DNA of 64,000 nucleotides from Nonlabens antarcticus (GCF_015356755.1 NZ_JADFCO010000065.1:372001-436000), one strand, 5' to 3'; positions 43,494 to 52,481 are shown, numbered from the stretch's first letter. Notes: a model not told the origin generated them from the letters alone. A program made the numbers and translations.

Positions 43494-44663
43494 ATGAAAA
43501 GAAGAGGCACTATCATCTTGCTTGCAGTAATTGTGATCCTTTCCGTCGCGGGAATCTGGTACATCGTGGTAAAGGATTTAGAAGATCCAGAAACCTATGC
43601 TACTGAGATGGCTGAAATGCAGACTATCGTTAAAGAAACGGTGGCTACTGGAAGCATCGTTCCTAAGGAAGAAGTGAATATCAAGCCTAACATATCTGGA
43701 GTTATAGAGAAGATTCATGTTCAGGCTGGTGATTATGTGGAAGCTGGAGATCTGATTGCAGACATTAAAGTAGTGCCTAATGTTAGTTCATTGACCAGTG
43801 CTAAAAATAGCATCGCTTCGCAGCAAACTGCCGTCCAGACAGCAAAGCTTGCTCTGGATAATCAAACAGGAATTTACAATAGACAGAAAGAACTTTTTGA
43901 TAAAGGCGTTATTGCAGCAAACGATTTTGACCTAGCTCAAAATAACTATAACAACGCTCAACAACGCTACCGTCAGGAAAAGGTTTCTTTAAGTGGAGCC
44001 AGTCAAAACTATGATATTATACGTACTGGAACTACCGCAGGCCTGGGCCAGTATGCAAACACAAGCGTTCGCGCTACAGTTGCTGGAATGATTCTAGATG
44101 TTCCCGTAAAGGAAGGTAATCAGGTTATTGAATCAAATAACTTTAACGAGGGAACTTCAATAGTGCTGCTTGCTGATGTCAATAAAATGATTTTTGAAGG
44201 GAAAGTTGATGAGAGTGAGGTTGGTAAGATAAAAGAAGGTCTACCCTTAGAGATTACCGTAGGTGCTTACGATAATAAAAAATTCAATGCAATTCTAGAT
44301 TATATAGCGCCTAAAGGTGTTGCAGAAAATGGAGCTATTCAGTTTGAGATTAAGGGAACACTTGCTGTAACAGATAATAATTCATTTGTACGCGCTGGAC
44401 TTAGTGCAAATGCAAGTATCATTCTTGATAAAGCGACAGATGTACTTGCCATTAAAGAAGCGTTAGTACAATACGATAAAGACACAAAAAAACCATTTGT
44501 AGAAGTTGAAACGGGTGATCAAGAATTCCAGCGACGGGATGTAGAGCTGGGTTTAAGTAACGGGATTTTTGTAGAGATTAAGAAGGGAGTCTCCAAAACA
44601 GACAAAATCAAGGTTTGGAATGCTCTTAAAGCGCCTATCGTTGCTGGAAATTACGGAGGTTAG
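43494..44663 (+). CDS. Periplasmic adaptor (MacA/HlyD family), first
   Basis: This 389-residue membrane-fusion protein has an N-terminal signal-anchor (about 5-25), biotinyl-lipoyl-like halves (ETVATGSIVPKEEVNIKPNISGVIEKIHVQAGDYVEAGDLI and its return strand VRATVAGMILDVPVKEGNQV split by a coiled-coil hairpin with FDKGVIAANDFDLAQNNYNNAQQRYRQEK), then beta-barrel and membrane-proximal domains. It bridges the permease and TolC. A second adaptor lies on the far side of tolC, so the operon has two different adaptors. Confidence 0.92.
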   Translation: MKRRGTIILLAVIVILSVAGIWYIVVKDLEDPETYATEMAEMQTIVKETVATGSIVPKEEVNIKPNISGVIEKIHVQAGDYVEAGDLIADIKVVPNVSSLTSAKNSIASQQTAVQTAKLALDNQTGIYNRQKELFDKGVIAANDFDLAQNNYNNAQQRYRQEKVSLSGASQNYDIIRTGTTAGLGQYANTSVRATVAGMILDVPVKEGNQVIESNNFNEGTSIVLLADVNKMIFEGKVDESEVGKIKEGLPLEITVGAYDNKKFNAILDYIAPKGVAENGAIQFEIKGTLAVTDNNSFVRAGLSANASIILDKATDVLAIKEALVQYDKDTKKPFVEVETGDQEFQRRDVELGLSNGIFVEIKKGVSKTDKIKVWNALKAPIVAGNYGG

Positions 44664-44717
44664 AAAAAAAACTGTAACAATTCGTTCAACACATCTACCT
44701 ATAGACATTATCACGAT

Positions 44718-46154
44718 ATGAAGAATTTAATTACATGCATTGCGGTTCTAGGATGTTTCGCTTTCGCGAAAGCGCAAACACAAAGAGTATGGACACTACA
44801 AGAGTGTATTCAATACGCAATTGAAAATAACATCAGCATCAAACAAGCAGACTTGAACATCGAGACTGTTAAAATTGATAAACGAGGCGCCATAGGAAAT
44901 TTTCTTCCGACGTTGAATGGATCTGTAAATAACTCATGGAATACCGGTCTTACACAAAATATTACTACCGGTGTTTTACAGACGCAAGTGACTAGGAACT
45001 CTAGTTACAACGTGACGGCGGGAGTGACGTTATTTGATGGACTCGCTAACTTGTACCGTTTGCAGCGTGCTAAAATGAATATTCTAGCAAGCCAATACGA
45101 TGCAGAGCAACTGGAAGATAACATCCTTTTAAATGTATCAAACTCTTATTTGAACGTACTTTTTAATAAGGAAAATTTAAAACAATTAGAGATTCAGCAT
45201 CAAATTTCTACGGAGCAAATTGAACGTACGGAGCAATTAGTGGAGGCAGGAAGTTTACCGCGCGGAGATTTACTTGAAATCCAAGCTACTTTTGCCGATG
45301 AGGAGCAAAGAATTATTGCTGCTAAAAACTCGATTCTTATTTCACGCATCACCTTAGCTCAAATTTTGAACCTAAAAGAATATGAAAACTTTGATGTAGT
45401 TGATCCAGATCTAACGGATCCTAATGGATTTATTATTGATGAGGGAGTGAATGCGATTTATCAAGCGGCACAAGAAGAAAGATACGAAGTCAAAATTGCT
45501 GAGCAGAATACCGCCATTGCAGAAAAGGATTTGAAGATAGCTAGAGCAGCGATCCTTCCTACTCTAGATGCATTTTTGAATTATAATACAAGAGAATCAG
45601 ATCAGGGAAGAACCTCTTCTTTTTTAGACCCAGATCAACCTACCAGACAGATAGGTGTTGTGGAGGGTTCAGGAGAATCAGTCGTTGCTCCTAATTTTAC
45701 TGGAAGCATCGGTAGTCCGCGACCATTTTTTGAGCAGTTGTACCGTAATGATGGTATCTCTTATGGACTACAATTGCGTGTGCCCATTTTCAACGGTTTT
45801 AACGTTAGTAATAATATTGCTAAGAGTAAAATTAATGTTGAAAATAGCAGATTGCTGGAGAGTCAAGCAAAGCTAGATTTAGAACGCAATATCTATCAAG
45901 CCTATAATGATGCTGTAGGAGCAAAGGCTACATTTGAGAGCTCTTCCAAGGCGCTGGAAGCCCGTCAACAAGCTTTTGAATATGCACAAGCACGATATGA
46001 CGTGGGATTGCTTAATGCTTTTGATTTTAATCAAGCGCAGGCACAGCTAACAAACGCTCAAAGTACGATGTTAAGAAATAAGTACGATTATATTTTCAAA
46101 ATCAAAGTGTTGGAATTGTTTAAGGGTGCCCAGCCTAATGAACTCAAATTATAG
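44718..46154 (+). CDS. TolC family outer-membrane efflux protein
   Basis: This 478-residue protein has a signal peptide ending CFAFAKAQ, whose last part is the dispersed palindrome. Two OEP repeats follow: WTLQECIQYAIENNISIKQADLN at about 27-49 and QVPIFNGF-like RVPIFNGFNVSNNIAKSKINVEN in the second half, each with long coiled-coil helices and the LFDGLANLYRLQRAK turn. It forms the exit duct for the adaptor-permease complex encoded around it. It lies 54 bases after the first adaptor and three bases before the second. Confidence 0.94.
   Translation: MKNLITCIAVLGCFAFAKAQTQRVWTLQECIQYAIENNISIKQADLNIETVKIDKRGAIGNFLPTLNGSVNNSWNTGLTQNITTGVLQTQVTRNSSYNVTAGVTLFDGLANLYRLQRAKMNILASQYDAEQLEDNILLNVSNSYLNVLFNKENLKQLEIQHQISTEQIERTEQLVEAGSLPRGDLLEIQATFADEEQRIIAAKNSILISRITLAQILNLKEYENFDVVDPDLTDPNGFIIDEGVNAIYQAAQEERYEVKIAEQNTAIAEKDLKIARAAILPTLDAFLNYNTRESDQGRTSSFLDPDQPTRQIGVVEGSGESVVAPNFTGSIGSPRPFFEQLYRNDGISYGLQLRVPIFNGFNVSNNIAKSKINVENSRLLESQAKLDLERNIYQAYNDAVGAKATFESSSKALEARQQAFEYAQARYDVGLLNAFDFNQAQAQLTNAQSTMLRNKYDYIFKIKVLELFKGAQPNELKL
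44759..44774. repeat. Dispersed palindrome, copy 12, in TolC signal peptide
   Basis: Exact CGCTTTCGCGAAAGCG encoding AFAKA just before the predicted cleavage site. Confidence 0.9.
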
Positions 46155-46157
46155 ATT

Positions 46158-47423
46158 ATGAACAGAAAATTACTGATAGCTCTTATCGTTATAGGAGTAC
46201 TGATAGCCGGATATGTGATTTTAAATATTGCTGGTGTTTTCGGTTCTGGAGATGATGGTGTTGTCGTTGAAACCATGCAAGTTGAAAAAATTGATGTTAC
46301 AGAAACTGTTTCTGCGACTGGTAAAATTAAACCAGAAATAGAGGTTAGTATTTCTCCGGAGGTTCCAGGAGAAATAATTAAGCTGGATATTAAGGAAGGT
46401 GATCCCGTTGAAAAGGGAGATCTATTAGTAATGATAAATCCTGATTTACTAGAATCTAGTGTGAGCAGAACTCAGGCGGGATTGTCAAATTCTCGCTCAA
46501 ATTATGCGCAATCCCAAGCAACTCTAGCGGAAGCAAAAGCTAACTATGATAGAAGCTCTAAACTATTTAAACAAGGGGTTATTTCACAGTCAGATTTTGA
46601 TACTGCTACAGCTAATTATGACCGCGCTAAAGCATCAGAGCGTTCCGCCTACTTTGGGGTTCGTAGTGCTGCTGCAAGTGTGAATGAAGCTACAGATAAT
46701 TTGGGACGTACAAGTATTTTTGCCCCTATGACGGGTACTGTTTCGCTCCTCGCCGTAGAATTAGGAGAGCGAGTAGTTGGAACTCAGCAAATGGCAGGAA
46801 CAGAGCTATTGAGAGTAGCAGATCTTTCTTCCATGGAAGTAGAGGTAGATGTTAATGAGAATGACATTGTTAAGATCAATGTAGGTGACAAAGCTATCGT
46901 TGAAGTAGATGCTTATTTGAAAAAAGAATTTGAAGGCCAGGTAACCGAAATCGCAAATACAGCAACAGGAACACTAACGGCAGATCAAGTAACCAACTTC
47001 AAAGTAAAAATCAGAATTCTTCCAGAGTCTTACAAAGATTTAACAGAAGGAAAACCCAATAACTACAGTCCTTTTAAGCCAGGAATGACAGCGACAGTTG
47101 ATATCATTACTAAACAAAGTAAAGGAGCTATCGCAGTGCCTATTAGCGCCATAGTTGTCAAAAACGACACCACTAGTTCTACAACTAAAAAAACCAGCTC
47201 TCCAACTGCAGAGAAGTTTGAGTGTGTTTTTGTTGAAAAAAATGGTAAAGCTAAATTGAAAGTAGTAAAAACTGGAATTCAAGATGATAAGAACATTGTC
47301 ATTACTTCAGGATTAGAGCCAGGTGAAATGGTCATCACTGGTCCTTACAGAACAGTTACGGATGTTTTAAAATCAGGAAAAGCCGTGAACTCCAAAAAAG
47401 TGAAAGTAGAGACAGAGGAATAA
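46158..47423 (+). CDS. Periplasmic adaptor (MacA/HlyD family), second
   Basis: This 421-residue adaptor starts with a membrane anchor (about 5-25), then the lipoyl half VTETVSATGKIKPEIEVSISPEVPGEII, a coiled-coil hairpin (SVSRTQAGLSNSRSNYAQ to SSKLFKQGVISQSDFDTATANYDRAKASE), the return strand IFAPMTGTVSLLAVELGERV, and barrel domains with MTATVDIITK. The family function is to link inner-membrane permease and TolC. It is distinguishable from the first adaptor and has a Ser/Thr-rich loop (about 335-347). tsaB follows nine bases later. Confidence 0.92.
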   Translation: MNRKLLIALIVIGVLIAGYVILNIAGVFGSGDDGVVVETMQVEKIDVTETVSATGKIKPEIEVSISPEVPGEIIKLDIKEGDPVEKGDLLVMINPDLLESSVSRTQAGLSNSRSNYAQSQATLAEAKANYDRSSKLFKQGVISQSDFDTATANYDRAKASERSAYFGVRSAAASVNEATDNLGRTSIFAPMTGTVSLLAVELGERVVGTQQMAGTELLRVADLSSMEVEVDVNENDIVKINVGDKAIVEVDAYLKKEFEGQVTEIANTATGTLTADQVTNFKVKIRILPESYKDLTEGKPNNYSPFKPGMTATVDIITKQSKGAIAVPISAIVVKNDTTSSTTKKTSSPTAEKFECVFVEKNGKAKLKVVKTGIQDDKNIVITSGLEPGEMVITGPYRTVTDVLKSGKAVNSKKVKVETEE

Positions 47424-47432
47424 TCCAATTAT

Positions 47433-48116
47433 ATGGGCTACATTCTTTGCATTGAAACCACCTCGACAAATTGCTCTGTGGCTTTAGCCTCTGAAAAAGG
47501 GGGCTATAGTAATTCAATTGGCATCCAACACTGTCAGGATATCTTGGAAGATATGAATGACTCTTATAGTCATGGTGAATTACTCCATATTTATATTCAG
47601 ATGCTCTTGGAACGCAATAACTTTACTACTGCTGACTTAGATGCAATTGCTATTAGTAAAGGGCCTGGTTCTTATACAGGATTGCGCATAGGTGTAGCGA
47701 GTGCAAAAGGGCTTTGCTATGCACTGGAAATTCCGCTCATTTCTATTGATACCCTTCAATCATTATCCTTGCAAGCGTCACAAGAAGGTATTGTAATCCC
47801 AATGGTTGATGCCAGAAGAATGGAAGTTTACAGTGCTGTGTATAGAAAGGGTGAAGAAATTGAAAGTGTAAAGGCTATAGTGCTTAACGCGAACTCCATG
47901 CAAGAATATCTCGATGATGGTAATTCAATTATCATAGGTAGTGGAGCAGCAAAATTTCAAGGTTTGCTTAAAGATCAAAACAACACTTATATTAATACAC
48001 TTTCCAGTGCGCTTACCATGTGTGATCTAGCAATGGAAGCCTATAAAAAAAGCGATATTGTAGAGGATATCGCTTATTATGAACCTTTCTACTTGAAAGA
48101 GTTTAAGGCTGGTTAA
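47433..48116 (+). CDS. tsaB: TsaB, tRNA t6A biosynthesis protein
   Basis: This 227-residue protein belongs to the TsaB/YeaZ family, partner of TsaD in making threonylcarbamoyladenosine at tRNA position 37. It shows ILCIETTSTNCSVAL at the start, HGELLHIYIQMLL, AIAISKGPGSYTGLRIGVASAKGLCYAL (residues about 69-96) and VPMVDARRMEVYSA-like IPMVDARRMEVYSAVY. It has the ASKHA nucleotidyl fold but is catalytically inactive alone. It lies nine bases after the second adaptor, probably in the same transcript, and abuts a convergent gene. Confidence 0.93.
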   Translation: MGYILCIETTSTNCSVALASEKGGYSNSIGIQHCQDILEDMNDSYSHGELLHIYIQMLLERNNFTTADLDAIAISKGPGSYTGLRIGVASAKGLCYALEIPLISIDTLQSLSLQASQEGIVIPMVDARRMEVYSAVYRKGEEIESVKAIVLNANSMQEYLDDGNSIIIGSGAAKFQGLLKDQNNTYINTLSSALTMCDLAMEAYKKSDIVEDIAYYEPFYLKEFKAG

Positions 48117-48791
48117 TCATTTAATGCTGCTGTAATACTTTAGCAATTTAGCGAGACCCATTCCATCTTCATCAAAATTAAGGTCATTTTCTTTAATAAA
48201 CTTTTTTAATTCATTTTTATTAGAATTGTCTAGATTTTTAGTCACCTTATTTTTATTATTTTCCACTTCAATGGCTTTTCCATCTTCCACATAATAGAAT
48301 TTGGCTTTTGTTGAAATCTTAGGATCTCGGCCTGAATAATAACTATTAACGTCTTGTTTGTCAGGTTTATAAATACTCTTCATGTGCTTTTTTATGAGAA
48401 AATCAGAGTCGGTAAATATATTTAAAACCTCAAAAATGCCATTAATCTTATTTGAAAAGTCAAAATATTGAAACCTACTACCATTAAATTCATAAGCCAT
48501 TGATAAATCATTAGGCATGGCCTCTAGCTCCACACCATCACTGGTGGAACTAAACTCAATTTGATCATTGAGCACATTGTAACGCATATAATAATTTGCA
48601 AAAGGATCACCATTGCGATATACAATCCCGTAGGTCAGTGTATCATTAAGATATGGATTGCCTTCTAATTTATCTCCACTCTTTAAATTGACATAATAGC
48701 CACCTACATCAGGGAGTTTTTCACCACCATCTTCTTGGGCAAAACTAAATTGAACAATTAAAAGTAGTACGGCAAGAAGTAATTTCTTCAT
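48117..48791 (-). CDS. Secreted protein of the YYSS-tail family (member 1)
   Basis: This 224-residue protein has a signal peptide (to about SFAQ, residue 19). It shares with two genes at 49827 and 50644 a GNPYL/DPFL start, a YNxxNDQIEF-type segment, FxYFDF, a PKISTKAKFYYVEDGKAIEV block and the C-terminus GLAKLLKYYSSIK. No family recognised; the pattern suggests a secreted beta-rich domain followed by a short helical tail. It differs from the other two in the acidic N-terminus EDGGEKLPDVGG. Function unknown; the stop abuts the tsaB stop. Confidence 0.75.
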   Translation of the reverse strand: MKKLLLAVLLLIVQFSFAQEDGGEKLPDVGGYYVNLKSGDKLEGNPYLNDTLTYGIVYRNGDPFANYYMRYNVLNDQIEFSSTSDGVELEAMPNDLSMAYEFNGSRFQYFDFSNKINGIFEVLNIFTDSDFLIKKHMKSIYKPDKQDVNSYYSGRDPKISTKAKFYYVEDGKAIEVENNKNKVTKNLDNSNKNELKKFIKENDLNFDEDGMGLAKLLKYYSSIK

Positions 48792-49489
48792 GACTTTTTT
48801 GGTTAAGATATTTTTTGCGCTAAAATTCTAATGGTGTTGAAAATTGATTTTAGCATTCACAGAATGCCTGATAATGTTTTCATTAATTTTAGAATGTTTC
48901 GTAAACCGACTTGATGTATTTCCAAATATTAGAATAAACTGCTAGGTCAATTTTGGAGATATTTGCCAAGTCCTTTTAGACATTCCAAAAAAACAAAATC
49001 ATTCTTAAAGTTACAAAATAATTATCCATCTATAATATGGTTTAAATTATTCTGGTAGGGTGGTTCCCCTCTATTATGGAATTAAAGCAAGGTTATAGGT
49101 TTGCCTACAGACTTAAACAACTTTTGCTGGTAAGAAAAAATTCTGATTCTCCAACTAAAATTGCGTTTCGCAAGCAAATAAGAATTTTTTACAAATCTAG
49201 TAATGAATTAAATATCAAAGATAAATGGAGAGGCTTTTCATTGCTGCGCTTCATAATGTTGATCACTTGGTTAAATATGGATGGAGATATGGGATGCGGT
49301 ATATTCAGCAATCTTGAAGTTAGATCGAGTGGCTGCTGTTACTCCTAACAATTATTTGGTTTGAGAATTTTGCTTAGGGAGCCCTACAATTGTTATCGGT
49401 ATCTTCCCTTTGACTTTGCTAAACTTCCCAACCTATAGATTTATACTTATTTACAGCAATATCAACTGGATGAGATCATGCTATTGCAT
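48792..49489. other. Gene-free region of about 700 bases
   Basis: AT-rich, no convincing gene. A 90-codon frame at 49076-49348 is judged spurious. Several short runs around 48900-48960 (ATGTTTCGTAAACCGACTTG) have no recognised motif. It separates YYSS family member 1 from the dodecin and the other two members. Confidence 0.5.
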
Positions 49490-49520
49490 AAAAAGCGATA
49501 TCGTTAAGATATCGCTTTTT
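49490..49520. terminator. Intrinsic terminator, strong, both orientations
   Basis: Perfect 13-bp stem AAAAAGCGATATC/GATATCGCTTTTT with 5-base loop. On the minus strand it lies 46 bases after the dodecin stop and is followed by T-rich sequence. Confidence 0.8.
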
Positions 49521-49565
49521 ATAAATCTTCTTATTTAAAAGAAGCTCAATAAGTTTGCTTAAAGT

Positions 49566-49766
49566 CTAGTGAACTTCAAAAGTGATTTTAGCATTTACTC
49601 TAAATTCAGTTATGTTGTTGTCCTTCACTTGAGCACTTTGCTCATTTATATAGACGGAACGAATGTTCTTAACACTTTTGGCAGCGTGTTCTACAGCTTT
49701 CCTAGTTGCGTCTTCCCAACTTTTTTCACTATTTGCTAAGATCTCTATTACTTTTAAAATTGCCAT
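49566..49766 (-). CDS. Dodecin family flavin-binding protein
   Basis: This 66-residue protein is a dodecin: LKVIEILANSEKSWEDATRKAVEHA, then VKNIRSVYINEQSAQVKDNNITEFRVNAKITFEV. Dodecins are small dodecamers that store flavins or, in some, coenzyme A or calcium. The core Trp (SWEDA) used for flavin stacking is present. Stand-alone gene with a terminator after it; 60 bases from the upstream YYSS member. Confidence 0.93.
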   Translation of the reverse strand: MAILKVIEILANSEKSWEDATRKAVEHAAKSVKNIRSVYINEQSAQVKDNNITEFRVNAKITFEVH

Positions 49767-49826
49767 AATAATTATAGTTTTAAATTTATTAAGCTTTAAT
49801 ATAATAAATTAAATAGAATAAGGAGC

Positions 49827-50564
49827 TTATTTAACACTAGAATAATATACCGCAACTTTTTGAAGACCAATATAGTCATCATCAAAATCAATATTATTTG
49901 ACTTGATATATTCTTTAATCATATCTGCTTTTGAATCAATCATATTTTTGTAAACCTTTCTTTTATGATTTGCTACAGATATTGCAATTCCGTTATCGTC
50001 GATAATAAAAAATTCACGCGAAGCGTCAAATTTAGGGTTACGCGTTACACCATATGAGGAACGATTACCTCCTGGTGGTTGCTTGATCTCCATGGTACGA
50101 TTTAGAACCAAAACGGCTTCATTTTCCAATTCTTTTAAAATCTCTACATAAGTTCGGATCATATTTCCATTGTTTTTGAACTCCATGTATCTAAACGTTT
50201 TATCCTGAATAACTATATCCAAATTAGAAGTTCTAGGAAGTATTTTTATATCGCTTCCTACCTGTTCTTCTTTGACTTCAGACATTTTCATCATATCTGC
50301 ATAAATGTTATAGTTGATATATATTGACGTAGGCTTTTGCTCAGTGTTTCTAAAGTAAACTTTGGCAAGAACTAAATTTTCAAAAAGGAATGGACTTCCA
50401 TCAATATTTTCAGGCTCACTAGAATTCCTTAAAGTAGTTTGAACATTTTGAAACTTATTGATATCAAATGATGCTCCATCAATTCGAGATCCAAATCCAT
50501 CCTGTGCGTTCATTGAAAATGTAATGATGCTGACAACAACTGCTAAAATAATACGTACGTTCAT
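49827..50564 (-). CDS. Secreted protein of the YYSS-tail family (member 2)
   Basis: This 245-residue protein has a signal peptide (to about NAQ, residue 20). Blocks shared with its neighbour at 50644: FDINKFQNVQTTLR, DGSPFLFENLVLAKVYF, YINYNIYADMMKM, LPRTSNLDIVIQDKTFRYMEF, YVEILKELENEAVLVLNRT, NPKFDASREFFIIDDNGIAI and the end YYSSVK. Probably beta-rich. No known domain or function. Dodecin lies downstream; a third family member lies upstream in the same orientation. Confidence 0.75.
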   Translation of the reverse strand: MNVRIILAVVVSIITFSMNAQDGFGSRIDGASFDINKFQNVQTTLRNSSEPENIDGSPFLFENLVLAKVYFRNTEQKPTSIYINYNIYADMMKMSEVKEEQVGSDIKILPRTSNLDIVIQDKTFRYMEFKNNGNMIRTYVEILKELENEAVLVLNRTMEIKQPPGGNRSSYGVTRNPKFDASREFFIIDDNGIAISVANHKRKVYKNMIDSKADMIKEYIKSNNIDFDDDYIGLQKVAVYYSSVK

Positions 50565-50643
50565 TTCTTTTAATTTCTAAAATAGCTTCATAAATCATAC
50601 CAATAAGTTCACCTTTTGATAGCAAGAGTATGCCTATCTAAAC

Positions 50644-51378
50644 TTAATCTGTACGAATGGAAGAATAATATTTTGTCGTTGCTATTAGGCCTGTCAGATC
50701 GTTTTCAAACTCAATGCTATTGATTTTTATATACTCCTGCAATCTATTATTTAATGAAGTTGAAAACTCTTTACTAACTCTTTTATTATTGTTTTTTACC
50801 TCAATAGCGATACCCTTATTGGTAATAAAAATAAAAGTCTCTTCTGTTTTTATCCTAGGATTTCTGGGAGATGAATAACTAGATTCACTAATCGATAGCG
50901 ATTGTTTAACCTCTTGTGTGCGCAATAAAGCTAACATGTCACCATTTTCATAAGACGCAATAATTTCTACATAAGATGACTTCTTGCCTCTCATTTCAAA
51001 CTCTAGAAACAAAAAAGTTCTCCCTTCCATAACTATCAAAAGGTCTGGTCTCTTCGGTAAAAGCAACACTTCATCTATTTTGCTGGATTTCATATTCATT
51101 GAGCCAGCATAGATGTTGTAGTTTAATTCTAGTAGAGTAGGTTGCTTAGGGTTACTTTTAGAATAAACTTTGGCGGGAACATAAGTAGCAAAAAGAAATG
51201 GATCACCATCCACATCATTGGTCGCAATGTATTTGCGCGTGGTAAGGTCAGAGTCTTGAAACGTTTGCAAATCAATAGACTGCCCTGAAAAGGATGCGCC
51301 TTGATGAAAGTTTTGTGCGTAAACAATCTCACTTATTAAAAGTAACGTGACTAAGACTAAAAGTTTAAAACCTTTCAT
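50644..51378 (-). CDS. Secreted protein of the YYSS-tail family (member 3)
   Basis: This 244-residue protein has a signal peptide ending VYAQ (about residue 22). It shares with member 2: DLQTFQDSDLTTR, DGDPFLFATYVPAKVY, ELNYNIYAGSMNMK, LPKRPDLLIVMEGRTFLFLEFE, YVEIIASYENGDMLALLRT, NPRIKTEETFIFITNKGIAIEV and the end KYYSSIRTD. No lipobox. The gene is 52 bases from the NifU-like gene upstream, possibly the same transcript. Function unknown. Confidence 0.75.
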   Translation of the reverse strand: MKGFKLLVLVTLLLISEIVYAQNFHQGASFSGQSIDLQTFQDSDLTTRKYIATNDVDGDPFLFATYVPAKVYSKSNPKQPTLLELNYNIYAGSMNMKSSKIDEVLLLPKRPDLLIVMEGRTFLFLEFEMRGKKSSYVEIIASYENGDMLALLRTQEVKQSLSISESSYSSPRNPRIKTEETFIFITNKGIAIEVKNNNKRVSKEFSTSLNNRLQEYIKINSIEFENDLTGLIATTKYYSSIRTD

Positions 51379-51429
51379 ATCAGTCTAAGATACAACTGTC
51401 ATTAATTATCGACAACGATATCAATAAAA

Positions 51430-52338
51430 TTAGCCGTTAATAGCCACAACGCGCTGTATTTTGCCAGGTATCATGTCCTTCATCATCGTTTCAATTCCAT
51501 TGCGCAGCGTCATAGTAGAACTAGGACAGCCACTGCAAGCACCTTGTAGAATTACGTTTACTTCTTGTGTCTCCTCATTATAACTGTCAAAAACTATATT
51601 CCCACCATCGCTCGCTACGGCTGGGCGTACGTACTCGTCTAGAATCTCAACAATTTTTTTAGAAACATCACTCAAGTTCTCAAACTTAGGCAAATCCATG
51701 CTTTCCCCAGTCTGCTTCACTGTTCCAGACGTGTATTTAGAAACGCCTATTTCATCCCCTGTTTCAATTCCTTCTTTAATAAAAGACCTGATTTGATTTG
51801 TAACTTCCTGCCATTCTACAATATCATGTTTGTGAACAGAGATGTAGTTTTCATCTACGTACAATTCTTTTACAAATGGAAATTGATATAGCTTTCGCGA
51901 AAGCGAACCAGCTTCGGTATCCTCAATCGTTTTAAACTCTTGACTGGCAAGAACTAATTTTTTATTAGCCACGTATTTCATCACGGCTGGGTTAGGAGTG
52001 GCCTCTGCATAAACGGTCACAGGTGTTTTCTTGACCTCTTTTTCGTCAGGTAACAACGGTTTTCCACTATTTAAGTATTCTTCTATTTGCGCGGAAACTT
52101 CATCTTGAATATCATTCCATTCTATAATATCGTAACGTTCTATTGCAATAAAATTTTGAGCGATATAAACCGTTTTTACGAAAGGAAGATAAAACAATTG
52201 TTGCGCTAGCGGTGATGGCTTTGCATCATCAATATTTTTGAACTCATAGCTGTGGTTTTTAACCAGAAACTCGGTACTTTCAAACTTTACGATAGAATCA
52301 TTAGTAGTAGGAACTACTTTTATAGTATGTGTACTCAT
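51430..52338 (-). CDS. NifU family Fe-S protein with duplicated N-terminal domain
   Basis: About 302 residues from the ATG at 52338; the frame is open to 52383 but a -7 box at 52357 lies between. Two Nfu_N domains occur in tandem, one with SPLAQQLFYLPFVKTVY and one with GSLSRKLYQFPFVKELY, followed by a C-terminal NifU domain with the cluster-binding CSGCPSS. NifU/Nfu proteins hold and transfer Fe-S clusters, so it complements the suf system at the other end of the window. A palindrome copy encodes LSRK in the second Nfu_N domain. YYSS member 3 follows. Confidence 0.9.
   Translation of the reverse strand: MSTHTIKVVPTTNDSIVKFESTEFLVKNHSYEFKNIDDAKPSPLAQQLFYLPFVKTVYIAQNFIAIERYDIIEWNDIQDEVSAQIEEYLNSGKPLLPDEKEVKKTPVTVYAEATPNPAVMKYVANKKLVLASQEFKTIEDTEAGSLSRKLYQFPFVKELYVDENYISVHKHDIVEWQEVTNQIRSFIKEGIETGDEIGVSKYTSGTVKQTGESMDLPKFENLSDVSKKIVEILDEYVRPAVASDGGNIVFDSYNEETQEVNVILQGACSGCPSSTMTLRNGIETMMKDMIPGKIQRVVAING
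51890..51905. repeat. Dispersed palindrome, copy 13 (15/16), in NifU-like CDS
   Basis: AGCTTTCGCGAAAGCG, one mismatch in the first base, read in the third possible frame as LSRK. Confidence 0.85.
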
Positions 52339-52356
52339 GGCTTTTAATTCAGGTAA

Positions 52357-52364
52357 CAAAGATA
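52357..52364 (-). promoter_or_regulatory. -7 box for NifU-like gene
   Basis: Minus-strand TATCTTTG, 18 bases before the ATG at 52338; TTG lies 16 bases upstream of it. Confidence 0.45.
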
Positions 52365-52481
52365 GATAGGATGGATGGAACAATTAAGGACTGATGAATG
52401 TTATACCTTATAACTATATATTTAATTTAAATCCAGCACGCTAACAATGATGGGCTTCATAATTATCTAGTCATAATATGA

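Noticed and set aside
49076-49348. 90-codon open frame on the plus strand
   Set aside because: No similarity recognised, no promoter box at proper distance, odd composition for the neighbourhood (late Cys and Met cluster) and it lies in an AT-rich gene-free stretch; judged a chance frame.
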